A stretch of 64,000 nucleotides of DNA from Bacillus multifaciens (GTDB taxonomy: Bacteria; Bacillota; Bacilli; Bacillales; Bacillaceae_G): positions 1 through 64,000 of the forward strand of contig NZ_JAVBXD010000024.1 in NCBI RefSeq assembly GCF_030756675.1, read 5' to 3'. This document shows positions 37,693-46,817 of the stretch, one piece after another. Both the position numbers and the translations under genes were made by a program. The number at the start of each line of letters is the position of its first letter. Within the stretch, counting starts at the first letter, position 1. Below the pieces are notes generated by a model. That model did no database searches, had not been told where the DNA came from, and saw nothing but the letters and a program-made list of their open reading frames with translations.

Positions 37693-39192
37693 TTATACGT
37701 GCTTTTTCATATCATCAGCAACAGACTCAACGTTTGTTCCAACGATAACTTGTACACTTGTATCACTTAATTTCATAACACCTTTTGCACCGGCACGCTT
37801 TAATGCTTGTTCATTTATTAAGTTTGCATCTTTTACTTGCAGGCGAAGACGAGTAGCACAGTTGTCAATAACAGCTAAATTTTCTTTTCCGCCTAATGCT
37901 GCGACATACGTTTCACCGATGGAACCAGCTTCACCCGCTGTAATTGTTCCTTCTTCTAATAACTCATCATCATCTTCACGACCAGGCGTTTTTAAGTTTA
38001 ATTTCTTAATTAAGAAATAGAATACGAAGAAATAAATTGCTGCGTAAACTAAGCCGACACCTGCTAATAATACTGGTTTTGTTGCAATACCGAAGTTAAT
38101 ACCGTAGTCAATTGCCCCAGCACTAAATGAGAAACCATCGTGAATGCCAAGCTTTGTTGTTATAAATAAAGAAAGACCTGTTAATACAGCATGAATTCCA
38201 TATAATACTGGTGATAAGAACATGAATGAGAATTCAATTGGTTCTGTAATACCAGTTAAAAATGAAGTTAAGGCAAGGCCAATTAACATACCTGTAACTG
38301 CTTTACGCTTTTCTGGCTTTGCTGCTGCAATCATCGCAAAACATGCTGCTGGTAAACCAAACATCATGATTGGGAAGAAACCTGTCATAAACATACCCGC
38401 ACTTGGATCTCCTGCAAAGAAACGAGCGATATCGCCATTTACAACATTTCCTGCTGCATTTGTAAAGTCACCAAATACAAACCAGAAATATGTGTTCATT
38501 ACATGGTGTAAACCAATTGGAATTAATAAACGGTTTAATAGACCAAAAAGTCCTGCACCAATTGCCCCTAAGTTAACGATGCCATGCGCTACTGCATCGA
38601 TACCGCTTTGAATTGTTGGCCAAATTTGTCCAAATACCAAACCTAACAGGAGCATCACTACAGCTGTAATAATCGGTACAAAACGCTTACCAGCAAAGAA
38701 TCCTAACCATTCTGGTAATTTAATTTTATGGAATTTATTATATAACAATCCTGCAACCACACCCGCAATAATACCACCTAAAATAGCCATATTAATTTTC
38801 GGTGCTAACGTTGCCGCTTTCGCAACCTGTCCTAAAGTATCTGCCATTTTAGATGGATCCACAGAACCAACTAAATGTTGCACACTATTTAATTTATCGT
38901 TTAACTCTGCCGCTGAATACCCTTTACTTAAAGTATCAGTCGTATTTTTCAAAACCTCATAACCAATCGCACCTGCAAGAGCTGCGGCACCGCTTCCATC
39001 AACAGACAAACCAACTGCAACACCAATTGCAAAAATAAGTGCTAAGTTATCAAAAATCGCTGCACCGGCTTGCGCCATAACAGGAATATTAAATACGTCA
39101 GGCTGCCCTAAGCGAAGCAATAGGCCTGCCGCTGGTAACACTGCAATTGGGAGCATTAACGCTTTACCAATACGTTGTAAAAACTGGAACAT
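37693..39192 (-). CDS. nagE: PTS N-acetylglucosamine-specific EIICB component
   Basis: A 499-residue PTS permease with an N-terminal EIIC domain of about ten membrane segments (residues 1-390), a Glu/Asp-rich linker and an EIIB domain. The EIIB phosphorylation cysteine is in VIDNCATRLRLQ. There is no EIIA domain, so phosphate must come from another protein. Sequence features (MFQFLQRIGKALMLPIAVLPAAGLLLR, HHVMNTYFWF) favour GlcNAc over glucose. A CcpA cre site upstream indicates carbon catabolite repression. GGGGGAATTTAG precedes the ATG. Confidence 0.9.
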   Translation of the reverse strand: MFQFLQRIGKALMLPIAVLPAAGLLLRLGQPDVFNIPVMAQAGAAIFDNLALIFAIGVAVGLSVDGSGAAALAGAIGYEVLKNTTDTLSKGYSAAELNDKLNSVQHLVGSVDPSKMADTLGQVAKAATLAPKINMAILGGIIAGVVAGLLYNKFHKIKLPEWLGFFAGKRFVPIITAVVMLLLGLVFGQIWPTIQSGIDAVAHGIVNLGAIGAGLFGLLNRLLIPIGLHHVMNTYFWFVFGDFTNAAGNVVNGDIARFFAGDPSAGMFMTGFFPIMMFGLPAACFAMIAAAKPEKRKAVTGMLIGLALTSFLTGITEPIEFSFMFLSPVLYGIHAVLTGLSLFITTKLGIHDGFSFSAGAIDYGINFGIATKPVLLAGVGLVYAAIYFFVFYFLIKKLNLKTPGREDDDELLEEGTITAGEAGSIGETYVAALGGKENLAVIDNCATRLRLQVKDANLINEQALKRAGAKGVMKLSDTSVQVIVGTNVESVADDMKKHV

Positions 39193-39245
39193 CTAAATTC
39201 CCCCTATCCAAAATTATGAAATCGTTACCAATAATAAACATGTTT

Positions 39246-39261
39246 TAGAAAACGCTTTCTA
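39246..39261. promoter_or_regulatory. CcpA cre site upstream of nagE
   Basis: TAGAAAACGCTTTCTA is palindromic and matches the cre consensus core GAAARCGYTTTC. It lies 54 bp upstream of the nagE start, downstream of a TATAAT at about 39304-39309 (minus), where it could act as a roadblock. Confidence 0.7.
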
Positions 39262-39327
39262 TTACAAAAACATAATAACATATAGTTGTATAGATGTGTA
39301 GTTATTATACTCAATTTTTTTATAAAT

Positions 39328-39427
39328 TTATTTTCCTTTTGTTTTAAACATCGCACGGGGCAGGAAAAGGCACTGACCGCTTCTATGCATGGCCAGACGC
39401 TCTCGACCACCTAAAAAAAGGGTTTTC
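39328..39427 (+). repeat. Dispersed intergenic repeat, copy F (partial)
   Basis: This copy lacks the left AATACAACAT part. It starts at CCTTTTGTTTTAAAC and continues through TCGCACGGGGCAGG, GGCACTGACCGCTTCTATGC, ATGGCCAGACGCTCTCGACC and an A run. Confidence 0.82.
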
Positions 39428-39460
39428 TATTCATTTCCTTTATACAAAGGAAATGAATAG
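39427..39460. repeat. 15-bp perfect hairpin abutting repeat copy F
   Basis: CTATTCATTTCCTTT and AAAGGAAATGAATAG are exact complements separated by the 4-nt loop ATAC. It is AT-rich and begins exactly at the end of repeat copy F. It is not a typical terminator; it may be a processing or insertion footprint. Confidence 0.6.
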
Positions 39461-39561
39461 AAGTTTCATTTTATCATTCCTCTATTTCATGTTATTATTT
39501 ATTTCCATGGCTTGTCGGGCAAGTTAAATTTAATGACTAATACAACTAGGGGTGTTTTATT

Positions 39562-40491
39562 ATGCAGTGTATCGAGACTAACAACTTACAACAATTATTA
39601 GATCAAGTTCAGCCCTATACGAAACAAGGTAAGCTTGCAACGTATATTCCTGAGTTAGGAAACGCAAATCCTGATGACTTAGGGATTGCAATTTATCATA
39701 TAGACGGCCATTACGTTCACGCTGGAAAATCCCAGACACTCTTTACACTTCAAAGTATTTCAAAAGTAATTACACTTGCACTCGCACTGTTAGATTGCGG
39801 TGAGGAATATGTATTTTCTAAAGTTGGCATGGAACCAACTGGTGATCCTTTTAATTCTATTATTAAACTAGAAACAACAAGCCCATCTAAACCATTAAAT
39901 CCAATGATTAATGCCGGAGCACTAGCAATTACAAGTATGATTGCAGGAAATTCTAATGAAGAGAAAATGGAACGCATCCTCCACTTTGTACGTGAGATTA
40001 CAGCTAACCCTTCCATTAACTACTCTTCTAAGGTGGCCATCTCTGAATTAGAAACGGCTTATTTAAATCGTTCTCTTTGTTACTATATGAAGCAAAGCAA
40101 CATCATTGATGGGGATATCGAAGAGTTAATGGACCTCTACACACGCCAATGTGCAATCGAAGTAAGTTGCATCGACTTAGCTCGTATTGGACTCATTTTT
40201 GCAATGGACGGTTACGATCCATATTATAAGAAGCAAATTATCCCGAAACACATTACGAAAATTTGTAAAACGTTTATGGTGACATGTGGTATGTATAACG
40301 AATCTGGGGAATTTGCAATTCGTGTTGGGATCCCAGCAAAAAGTGGTGTAGCTGGCGGGATTTTAGGATGTGTAAAAGGTGAAATGGGTATTGGTATTTT
40401 CGGTCCTGCACTAGATGAAAACGGAAATAGTCTTGCTGGATTTAAAATATTAGAATTACTTTCTGAACAAGAAGGTTGGAGTATTTTCTAA
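39562..40491 (+). CDS. glsA: Glutaminase
   Basis: A 309-residue serine-dependent glutaminase that hydrolyses glutamine to glutamate and ammonia. The beta-lactamase-like fold has catalytic Ser65-x-x-Lys68 (QSISK), NPMINAGA and YESG-like segments, and the C-terminal KSGVAGG motif. CTAGGGGTGTTTT precedes the ATG. It is divergent from nagE and followed by its own terminator. Confidence 0.95.
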   Translation: MQCIETNNLQQLLDQVQPYTKQGKLATYIPELGNANPDDLGIAIYHIDGHYVHAGKSQTLFTLQSISKVITLALALLDCGEEYVFSKVGMEPTGDPFNSIIKLETTSPSKPLNPMINAGALAITSMIAGNSNEEKMERILHFVREITANPSINYSSKVAISELETAYLNRSLCYYMKQSNIIDGDIEELMDLYTRQCAIEVSCIDLARIGLIFAMDGYDPYYKKQIIPKHITKICKTFMVTCGMYNESGEFAIRVGIPAKSGVAGGILGCVKGEMGIGIFGPALDENGNSLAGFKILELLSEQEGWSIF

Positions 40492-40517
40492 AAAGCGTCG
40501 GAAACGACGCTTTTTTT
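40491..40517 (+). terminator. Terminator of glsA
   Basis: The stem AAAAGCGTCG/CGACGCTTTT with a GAAA tetraloop is followed by T, starting at the stop codon. Confidence 0.95.
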
Positions 40518-40648
40518 CAATATAATTGTGCATATTCACCATGCACCTCCGAATAGTATAGTACAGCCTAGTGTATTTCCATTTAGGGTTCTAAATGGTT
40601 AACTAACTTGCTCTTACGGAAAGTATCCTAAATAAAATGGAGGTGCTC

Positions 40649-40990
40649 ATGAAACTCATCCTTCAAACAGAAGATCAGGCAGTTCTCGAGAAGACCATCC
40701 TTCTCTTTGTATTAAGCATCGTTGAAAGTTTAAAATTAAAAGTTGTTTCCCTTGATGAAGCCTATCGATACATATTTAATCTAGATGTACTGGAATTGTT
40801 AATGGACCGCAGTATTGATGATAAAATATTAGAAATTGTCCATTTTGGCATCGAATTAGAAGACATTCAAAATTTAATCCCGGAAGATTTAGAACAAAAT
40901 ATCGAAGAGTTAAAATGGCGCTGTATTCAAGTGCTAAGCGACTATGAAATGTATGAAGAAACGGAACAATTATTTGAAGATATTCGGTAA
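40649..40990 (+). CDS. DUF3969 family protein
   Basis: A 113-residue acidic, fully helical cytoplasmic protein resembling the DUF3969 family. Repeated helices rich in Leu, Ile and Glu suggest a protein-interaction role, but the function is unknown. The frame opens four codons earlier; ATGGAGGTGCTC places the start at 40649. It is monocistronic. Confidence 0.7.
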   Translation: MKLILQTEDQAVLEKTILLFVLSIVESLKLKVVSLDEAYRYIFNLDVLELLMDRSIDDKILEIVHFGIELEDIQNLIPEDLEQNIEELKWRCIQVLSDYEMYEETEQLFEDIR

Positions 40991-40996
40991 GTAGAA

Positions 40997-41020
40997 AAAA
41001 GCACCTTTTTAGGTGCTTTT
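40997..41020. terminator. Convergent terminator, DUF3969 gene and the 52-residue gene
   Basis: The 10-bp stem AAAAGCACCT/AGGTGCTTTT with a TTTT loop lies between two convergent stops. Confidence 0.9.
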
Positions 41021-41178
41021 TAATGCTTTTTCAAACTATTTTTATACGTTTCAATATTTACTGGTAATTCTTCCTCTTCTAACGTATGTTCATTTACATC
41101 TTTATGAATATACGCACCTTTTGGAGGTTGATGATCGTGCCCTTTTTTCTTATGATCAAAGGATTTACCGCGGCCCAT
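41020..41178 (-). CDS. Small hydrophilic protein of unknown function
   Basis: A 52-residue protein beginning MGRGKSFDHKKKGHD. It has a basic, His-rich first half and an acidic second half (EHTLEEEELPVNIE). No homologue is recognised. AAGGAAGGTGTTAGT precedes the ATG, and the stop lies on a convergent terminator, both of which support a real gene. Confidence 0.65.
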   Translation of the reverse strand: MGRGKSFDHKKKGHDHQPPKGAYIHKDVNEHTLEEEELPVNIETYKNSLKKH

Positions 41179-41317
41179 ACTAACACCTTCCTTTACCTAA
41201 ATTCTATGTTAGTATAAATAAAAGGTCGTCGACATATGCAATGGTTTGTTGTATTTCCGAGGAAATGGTAGAAAATTGTTTTATTCGTTACTTAGCGAGC
41301 AGTAGAACCGCTCTACT

Positions 41318-41470
41318 CTATACTTGCTGTTATGCAGAATACAGCATGGCCCTACTCGCTTAATCCTTTTGTTTTTAAATCTCGCATGTGGCTGAAAAAG
41401 CTACTGACCGTTCCTATGCACGGCCAGATGCTCTCTCCCCTCCTAAAAAAGGAGTTTTCATGTTGTTCTT
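41318..41470 (+). repeat. Dispersed intergenic repeat, copy G
   Basis: A diverged full-length copy. TTGCTGTTATGCAGAATACAG, CATGGCCCTACTCGC, CGCATGTGGCTG, CTACTGACCG and CCTATGCACGGCCAGATGC are followed by a T-rich end. It lies between the 52-residue gene and ytaF. Confidence 0.82.
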
Positions 41471-41485
41471 TAACATATATATCTT

Positions 41486-42094
41486 TCACAAAAGCTGCTT
41501 AACTGCAATGATAATAAGCAAAGCTCCAGCAATAATAGTTGCCCATTTCCCTAGATACAGCGCTAAGTATTTTTTACCGATATACGAACAGAACCTAACA
41601 CATAAGAAGCTAAAACAACCTGAAATTATAGCCGTTATCCACAAATTCAAATTCGTCACACCTGCATCAAAACCACCTGCAATGTTATTAATGGATAATG
41701 CAACGCCAAGTACAATTGCTTCTGAAAAGCCAATTGTTTTAGACCCATCAAAATCAGCTGCTTCTGGATTACGTAAAATACGCATCAGCACATTGCTTTG
41801 CTTTCTTTCTCCTCCCTCTTTACTAAGCAGCGGCTGACATAATACCAATACACCAATACTTCCAAGTACGATAGCGCCTATCGTATTAGCGGCAGCACTT
41901 GAAATAAACAAGGAAAGCCAATTCCCGAAAAAACCTGCCAAAAGTGTAAAGAAAAAGCCAAAGAAAGCTATGATAAAATTGTTGGACCATGAGATATGAA
42001 TCTTCCGAATTCCATAAGCAATGCCTACACCCGCATTATCTAAATTTGAAGCAATCCCAATAAAAAGAATGGGAAGCAAACTTGTTATATACAT
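41486..42094 (-). CDS. ytaF: Sporulation membrane protein YtaF (MntP-like)
   Basis: A 202-residue protein with six predicted membrane helices in two related halves. Each half has a conserved Asn/Asp motif (ASNLDNAGVGIAYG and ALSINNIAGGFDAG), typical of the YtaF/MntP cation-exporter fold. In B. subtilis YtaF is linked to sporulation; the substrate is not certain. AAAGGAGTGCTTATT precedes the ATG at 42094. Confidence 0.88.
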   Translation of the reverse strand: MYITSLLPILFIGIASNLDNAGVGIAYGIRKIHISWSNNFIIAFFGFFFTLLAGFFGNWLSLFISSAAANTIGAIVLGSIGVLVLCQPLLSKEGGERKQSNVLMRILRNPEAADFDGSKTIGFSEAIVLGVALSINNIAGGFDAGVTNLNLWITAIISGCFSFLCVRFCSYIGKKYLALYLGKWATIIAGALLIIIAVKQLL

Positions 42095-42221
42095 CAATAA
42101 GCACTCCTTTATTGCACCTTTTATTGCATCGTATGCAAATATTGAGCAACTGTGCCTGTCTGTTTCATATACTTTTAATAAAATATCAACATTTCAGAAA
42201 CAAAAAGGAGCGCCTAAACCT

Positions 42222-42890
42222 ATGTCTACTCAAAATATAAATCATCAACTCGGTACGGTATTAAAAGAATTGTTACAAGAGCGTTCATTATCGATGCGGC
42301 AGTTTGGAGTGCTAACCGATATTGACCCTTCCACCATTTCACGAATTATTAACGGAAAGCAACAAGCGAAGAAAAAGCATCTTCAAAAGTTTGCAGAATG
42401 CCTCCAAATTCCTATACAGTTCTTATATGATGCAACATACGCCAAACAGCCTCACCAAACTACTGAACCCCAAACTGAAATGTATACATCAATTGATGCC
42501 ATTCAAAACACATTACAATCCTCTAACGTATTTGATTACAAGTACACAACAACTCGTGTAAAACAAGAACTTGAAAATTACGAACGCTATGCGAAAACAA
42601 TAGAAGGAACCCGTCTGATTCATGAAGGATTCTCAACAAAGTTGCAACAACTTGATAGTACAGGTCCTTTCATTGATCAACTTACAGATATGTATCATCA
42701 ATTTTGCAAAGAAACGATTACATTGCAAGAACGGGCAATTATCGGAAGTGCCTTGCTCTATTTCGTTTTATCAACAGATATTATTCCAGATTACGTATTT
42801 CCCATCGGATACTTAGATGATGCCATTGCAGTAGAATTAGCAAAGGAAAAATTACTTGCGATGAAAAACAAATCGGAGAAAGAAGAATGA
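42222..42890 (+). CDS. XRE-family helix-turn-helix protein with DUF1232 domain
   Basis: A 222-residue protein. A Cro/CI-type HTH is at about residues 10-65 (MRQFGVLTDIDPSTISRIINGK). A helical linker leads to a C-terminal DUF1232/YkvA-like segment (LYFVLSTDIIPDYVFPIGYLDDAIAV) that usually contacts membranes. HTH-DUF1232 fusions are poorly understood; a membrane-linked transcription regulator is possible. The long open frame to 42021 overlaps ytaF, so I start at 42222 after AAAAAGGAG, although the spacing is long. Confidence 0.8.
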   Translation: MSTQNINHQLGTVLKELLQERSLSMRQFGVLTDIDPSTISRIINGKQQAKKKHLQKFAECLQIPIQFLYDATYAKQPHQTTEPQTEMYTSIDAIQNTLQSSNVFDYKYTTTRVKQELENYERYAKTIEGTRLIHEGFSTKLQQLDSTGPFIDQLTDMYHQFCKETITLQERAIIGSALLYFVLSTDIIPDYVFPIGYLDDAIAVELAKEKLLAMKNKSEKEE

Positions 42891-42908
42891 CTCCTTCCAC
42901 ACAAATAA

Positions 42909-42945
42909 CAAAGAAAATCGGTGCAACATGCACCGATTTTCTTTG
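42909..42945. terminator. Convergent terminator, HTH gene and amino-acid permease
   Basis: A perfect 17-bp stem, CAAAGAAAATCGGTGCA and its complement, with a 3-nt loop lies between two convergent genes. Confidence 0.92.
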
Positions 42946-42951
42946 TTTTGT

Positions 42952-44367
42952 TTATAAACTGTGTATTTCTTTTACATTCGTTTCTTCGACCTGTTTCACT
43001 TTTTTCTTCTTAGAAAAATGATAAAACAGTAAGCAAACTAACATAAACGGAATACCGCAATACAATGCCATACGTTGATCTGGGATGAAAGCCATGCTCA
43101 CAATTACGATCATATTTAATACGAAAGAAAGAAGAGGCACAAGCGGATATAACGGCGTTTTAAATTTCAAATCCTTAATATCTCCGCCTTGTTTTACATA
43201 CTTTCTTCTACCTAGAAGGTTTGATAAAGCAATCGATGCCCAAACTAATATTGCACCGAATCCTGCAATAGAAAGAAGCCATAAATAAACAGTATCTTCT
43301 GCATATATACCACATAATAAGGAAAGACAACCAACAATTGTACTTGCGATTAATGCGTAAATAGGAACACCCTTTTTCGATAACTTTCCAAAAATCGGAC
43401 TGATCATCCCTTGGTCCGACATAGACCACAACATACGTGAAGTTGCATATAAGCCAGAATTTGCTACTGATAACACCGCTGTAATAATAACAAAATTCAT
43501 AATATCGGCGGCATATGGAATCCCAATTTTATCAAATACAACTACAAACGGACTTTCTACTAGTCCTGCTTGTTGCCATGGGAATAAGCCAGCAAGTATA
43601 AACATAGAAAGGATAAAGAAAACGAATATACGCCAAACCGTGTTATTAATTGCTTTCGGAACCGTTTTCTCTGGATTTTCACTCTCTCCAGCCGCAATCC
43701 CAACAATTTCAGTTCCCTGAAAGGAGAAGTTGACGGCAATCATTGTAACTAGAATCGCTTTCAGTCCATTCGGGAACAATCCCCCGTGATCCGTAAAGTT
43801 TGAAAGCATCGGTGCTGCTTCATTTCCCTTCATATGTAAAAAACCAAACATCGCTTCACCGCCTAAAATAATAAACGCAATAATCGTAATGACTTTAATA
43901 CCCGCAAACCAAAACTCAACCTCTGCAAAACTCCGTGATGATAATGCATTAATAGCAAAAAGAAGTACTGCAAAAGCAACGCACCAAATCCAAGATGGAG
44001 CATGCGGAAACCAGCGCTTCATTAAAATGCTTACTGCGATTAGCTCAATCCCTATCGTAACAGCCCAGTTTAGCCATGACATCCAACCGACTACATAACC
44101 TACCGCAGGCGAAATATTCTTTGTAGCATACACTTGATAAGACCCTGCATTCGGCATGGCAACTGCTAATTCGCCAAGGCAGAGCATCGTTAAATACATA
44201 ACAAAGCCCCCAACAAGATACGCGACAAGTGCACCGCCTGGTCCGGCTTCATGAATTGTATAGCCAGATCCTAAGAAAAGCCCTGTACCAATAACCCCTC
44301 CAAGTGCAATCATAAATATGTGTCGACTTTTTAGCTCTCGCTTTAACTCCTGGTTTTGCTTTTCCAT
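42952..44367 (-). CDS. Amino-acid permease (APC family)
   Basis: A 471-residue transporter with twelve predicted helices. The AAT-subfamily N-terminal motif ALGGVIGTGLFLGSG and the loop GTEIVGIAAGESENPEKTVPKAI are typical of amino-acid:H+ symporters such as RocE, GabP and AnsP. The specific substrate cannot be read. A cre site sits 21 bp upstream of the start. A RocR-like regulator lies close by, so arginine or ornithine uptake is a reasonable guess. Confidence 0.88.
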   Translation of the reverse strand: MEKQNQELKRELKSRHIFMIALGGVIGTGLFLGSGYTIHEAGPGGALVAYLVGGFVMYLTMLCLGELAVAMPNAGSYQVYATKNISPAVGYVVGWMSWLNWAVTIGIELIAVSILMKRWFPHAPSWIWCVAFAVLLFAINALSSRSFAEVEFWFAGIKVITIIAFIILGGEAMFGFLHMKGNEAAPMLSNFTDHGGLFPNGLKAILVTMIAVNFSFQGTEIVGIAAGESENPEKTVPKAINNTVWRIFVFFILSMFILAGLFPWQQAGLVESPFVVVFDKIGIPYAADIMNFVIITAVLSVANSGLYATSRMLWSMSDQGMISPIFGKLSKKGVPIYALIASTIVGCLSLLCGIYAEDTVYLWLLSIAGFGAILVWASIALSNLLGRRKYVKQGGDIKDLKFKTPLYPLVPLLSFVLNMIVIVSMAFIPDQRMALYCGIPFMLVCLLFYHFSKKKKVKQVEETNVKEIHSL

Positions 44368-44387
44368 ATGAACCTCCCTAGAAAAAA

Positions 44388-44401
44388 TGTAAACGCTTTA
44401 A
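44388..44401. promoter_or_regulatory. CcpA cre site upstream of amino-acid permease
   Basis: TGTAAACGCTTTAA fits the cre consensus (TGWAARCGYTTWNW) well. It lies between a TATATT-like -10 and the ribosome-binding site AGGGAGG on the minus strand. Confidence 0.65.
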
Positions 44402-44588
44402 AAATAATATAAAAAGAATAAAGTGCATGCTCATGATTACGAATTGTAACAAGAGGGAGATGTTTCAAAAGAAAATCTCCCAATCCAAAGAAATACCGAT
44501 AACTCGATAGATAGTTGCTACAATTTTTTTATAATTTACCATAATTGTTTAAAAGATTATCAGAAAACGGTACATTATCCAGAAGGAC

Positions 44589-44780
44589 TTTATAAATCTA
44601 TTTAATTTGGCAACACATAAGTCGCTGCTATGCATAGTACAACATAACCACTACTTGCTTTCTCCCTTTGTTTTAAACCACGCATGTGGCAGGAAAAGGC
44701 ACTAATCGCTTCTATACATGGCCAGACTCTCTGTTCTCCCTTAAAAAGAAAGGGGGTTTTTACGTTGCTTTTTTTATTTA
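44589..44780 (+). repeat. Dispersed intergenic repeat, copy H
   Basis: The longest complete copy. It starts TTTATAAATCTATTTAATTT and continues through AAGTCGCTGCTATGC, ATAGTACAACATAACC, TTTGTTTTAAACC, CGCATGTGGCAGG, GGCACTAATCGC and TATACATGGCCAGAC to a T-rich end. It sits between the permease and the biotinyl-like gene. Confidence 0.88.
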
Positions 44781-44784
44781 TATA

Positions 44785-45039
44785 TTAATCACTTCCTGTG
44801 ATCAATAAATCATCCCTAACTGCTATTAATAATGTTTCATTCGTGATAACTTGTCCTTCTTCTACTTCTAGCAATTCCACATAGCCGCTGATTCCTACTT
44901 TAACTTCTACTTTCCGCTCATCCATCGTTTCAATTAAAGCTAATTTTTCCCACTCATAAACATAGGAACTTTCATTAATAAATAATTTTGCAACTCTGCC
45001 ATAACAAGGACTGTACACGTTTTCTATTACTGTTTTCAT
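44785..45039 (-). CDS. Biotinyl/lipoyl-like domain protein lacking the lysine
   Basis: An 84-residue single beta-barrel domain of the biotinyl/lipoyl type. The sequence runs SPCYGRVAKLF, ALIETMDERKVEVK, SGYVELLEVEEGQVI. The usual EAMKM motif is ETMDE here (residues 37-41), so Asp40 replaces the modified Lys and the protein cannot be biotinylated in the normal way. It has a good sigma-54 promoter and sits divergent from a RocR-like activator. A structural or regulatory role is likely. GAGGGGTTTAAAAG precedes the ATG. Confidence 0.75.
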   Translation of the reverse strand: MKTVIENVYSPCYGRVAKLFINESSYVYEWEKLALIETMDERKVEVKVGISGYVELLEVEEGQVITNETLLIAVRDDLLITGSD

Positions 45040-45121
45040 CTTTTAAACCCCTCTTTCTTATTAAGTGCTCATGTAAATCTATTGATTCACCTCCAAATTT
45101 ATAGGATTCAACTACTATTCA

Positions 45122-45137
45122 TGCAAGATATGTACCA
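45122..45137 (-). promoter_or_regulatory. Sigma-54 (-24/-12) promoter
   Basis: On the minus strand, TGGTACATATCTTGCA matches TGGCAC-N5-TTGCA with one mismatch, with the GG and GC dinucleotides at the exact spacing. It lies 83 bp upstream of the biotinyl-like gene and is oriented towards it. The divergent gene encodes a sigma-54 activator. Confidence 0.75.
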
Positions 45138-45234
45138 ATCTAATTTCTTACCTGGAATTAAGAGTTCATACTGAAAAAATCTGCATTCCACGCAAGATCT
45201 TTCTTCTCCTTTACAGATTTTTAAGATTAAAAAC

Positions 45235-45262
45235 GCAAATTTTTTTTGCATACTCGCAAAAA
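45235..45262. promoter_or_regulatory. Probable activator-binding site between divergent genes
   Basis: TTTTTTGC (45242-45249) and GCAAAAA (45256-45262) form an inverted repeat around ATACTC. Another GCAAAT lies at 45235-45240. RocR-type upstream activating sites are built from TTTGC/GCAAA half-sites. It lies about 100 bp upstream of the sigma-54 promoter, which suits enhancer binding. Confidence 0.5.
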
Positions 45263-45320
45263 TTTTATTAAAATTAAGAAAAATCAGTCTTCATAGGGTA
45301 TAACAAGGAGAAGATGAAAC

Positions 45321-46724
45321 ATGTATACAGAAGAAATCAATTTCAAAAAATTAGTTGAAATGAATACGTTATATGAAGCATTACTGAATGAAATTGATAT
45401 TGGGATTCACATGATTAACGAAGAAGGAAAAACAATCATCTATAATCGCAAAATGATGGAAATTGAATCGATGGATCATAAAGATGTACTATATAAAAAT
45501 CTTTTAGAAGTATTTGCATTTGAAGCAAACCAAAATAGTACTCTTATCGAGGCATTAACAGTTGGAAAAGCGCGGAAAAATATAAAGCAAACGTATTTTA
45601 ATAATAAAGGGCAAGAAATTACAACAATTAATGACACCTTTCCGATAGTTAGGAATGGAAAAATTAAAGGCGCTATTGAGATCGTAAAGGAGATTCCTCC
45701 ATTCAGACAAACGAGTAAAGACAGCTCTATTCGAGGTCATCATACGAAATTTACCTTCAATCATATAATCGGTAATTCTAGCGCCATTCAATCGGTTATT
45801 ACAGAAGCAAAAAGAGTAACACGTACCTCTTCTTCTGTACTGATCGTGGGAGAAACAGGAACTGGAAAGGAACTATTTGCACAGAGTATTCATCAAGAAA
45901 GCAAGCGTGCCGGAAAACCTTTTATCTCGCAAAATTGCGCGGCCATTCCTGAGACTTTAATGGAAAGCTTATTATTCGGTACAAATAAAGGAGCTTTTAC
46001 AGGGGCGATCGATAAACCCGGTTTATTTGAGGAAGCACATGGAGGAACTTTATTATTAGATGAAATTAACTCGTTAAGCCCAGCCCTGCAAGCTAAATTG
46101 TTGCGTGCAATCCAAGATAAAACAATACGAAGAATCGGAGGAACACAAGAAAAAGAAGTAGACGTCCGCATCATTGCCACAATCAATGAAGATCCGATTG
46201 AAGCGATCACGCATAATCGCCTGCGAAAAGATTTATATTACAGATTAAGCGTCGTTACTTTATTCCTCCCGCCTTTAAGACAGCGTAAAGAAGACATCTT
46301 ACCGCTTCTTCATCGTTTTATTGAAAAATATAATATGCAGTTTGGTTTACGAGTGCAAGGTGTGGATGACAGCGTAATCAATTTTTTCTATAAACACGAT
46401 TGGCCTGGAAATATACGCGAATTAGAGCACATCATTGAAGGCTCTATGAACTTACTTGAAGATGAGGATGTGATTACAACCTCCCATCTCCCAACCCGTT
46501 TTTATGAGCTAACAAAAAATGAATGCAACATTCATCCTCCTCTAGCTAATTGGGAAACAAATCAATCGAAAACTTTAAAGAACACAATAAAAGAAATGGA
46601 AAAAGAATATATCATTGAAATTCTTAGCGAGCATAGCGGGAATATCTCGCAAGCTGCAAAATATTTAGGATTGAGTAGGCAAAACTTGCAATATCGCTTG
46701 AAAAAGTATGGGCTGAATACATAA
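45321..46724 (+). CDS. RocR-like sigma-54-dependent transcription activator
   Basis: A 467-residue enhancer-binding protein. A PAS-like sensor domain (about residues 10-125) matches B. subtilis RocR closely by eye (YFNNKGQEITTIN is shared). The AAA+ domain has Walker A GETGTGKE (177-184), GAFTGA (224-229, the sigma-54 contact) and an arginine-finger region. A Fis-type HTH with SQAAKYLGLSRQNLQYRLKKYG is at the C-terminus. RocR senses ornithine/citrulline to turn on arginine catabolism. AACAAGGAGAAGATGAAAC precedes the ATG. Its target here is probably the divergent biotinyl-like gene. Confidence 0.88.
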   Translation: MYTEEINFKKLVEMNTLYEALLNEIDIGIHMINEEGKTIIYNRKMMEIESMDHKDVLYKNLLEVFAFEANQNSTLIEALTVGKARKNIKQTYFNNKGQEITTINDTFPIVRNGKIKGAIEIVKEIPPFRQTSKDSSIRGHHTKFTFNHIIGNSSAIQSVITEAKRVTRTSSSVLIVGETGTGKELFAQSIHQESKRAGKPFISQNCAAIPETLMESLLFGTNKGAFTGAIDKPGLFEEAHGGTLLLDEINSLSPALQAKLLRAIQDKTIRRIGGTQEKEVDVRIIATINEDPIEAITHNRLRKDLYYRLSVVTLFLPPLRQRKEDILPLLHRFIEKYNMQFGLRVQGVDDSVINFFYKHDWPGNIRELEHIIEGSMNLLEDEDVITTSHLPTRFYELTKNECNIHPPLANWETNQSKTLKNTIKEMEKEYIIEILSEHSGNISQAAKYLGLSRQNLQYRLKKYGLNT

Positions 46725-46751
46725 TCTTAGTGATTTCTGTAAGCGAAAATA

Positions 46752-46805
46752 AATAAGGAGCTGATTCAAAAGAGATGTAGATGTCTTTTAAATCAACTCC
46801 TTATT
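46752..46805 (+). terminator. Terminator of the RocR-like gene
   Basis: A long hairpin with outer stem AATAAGGAG/CTCCTTATT and an inner stem AAAAGA/TCTTTT lies 27 bp past the stop. Confidence 0.75.
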
Positions 46806-46817
46806 ATATGTTCACTG

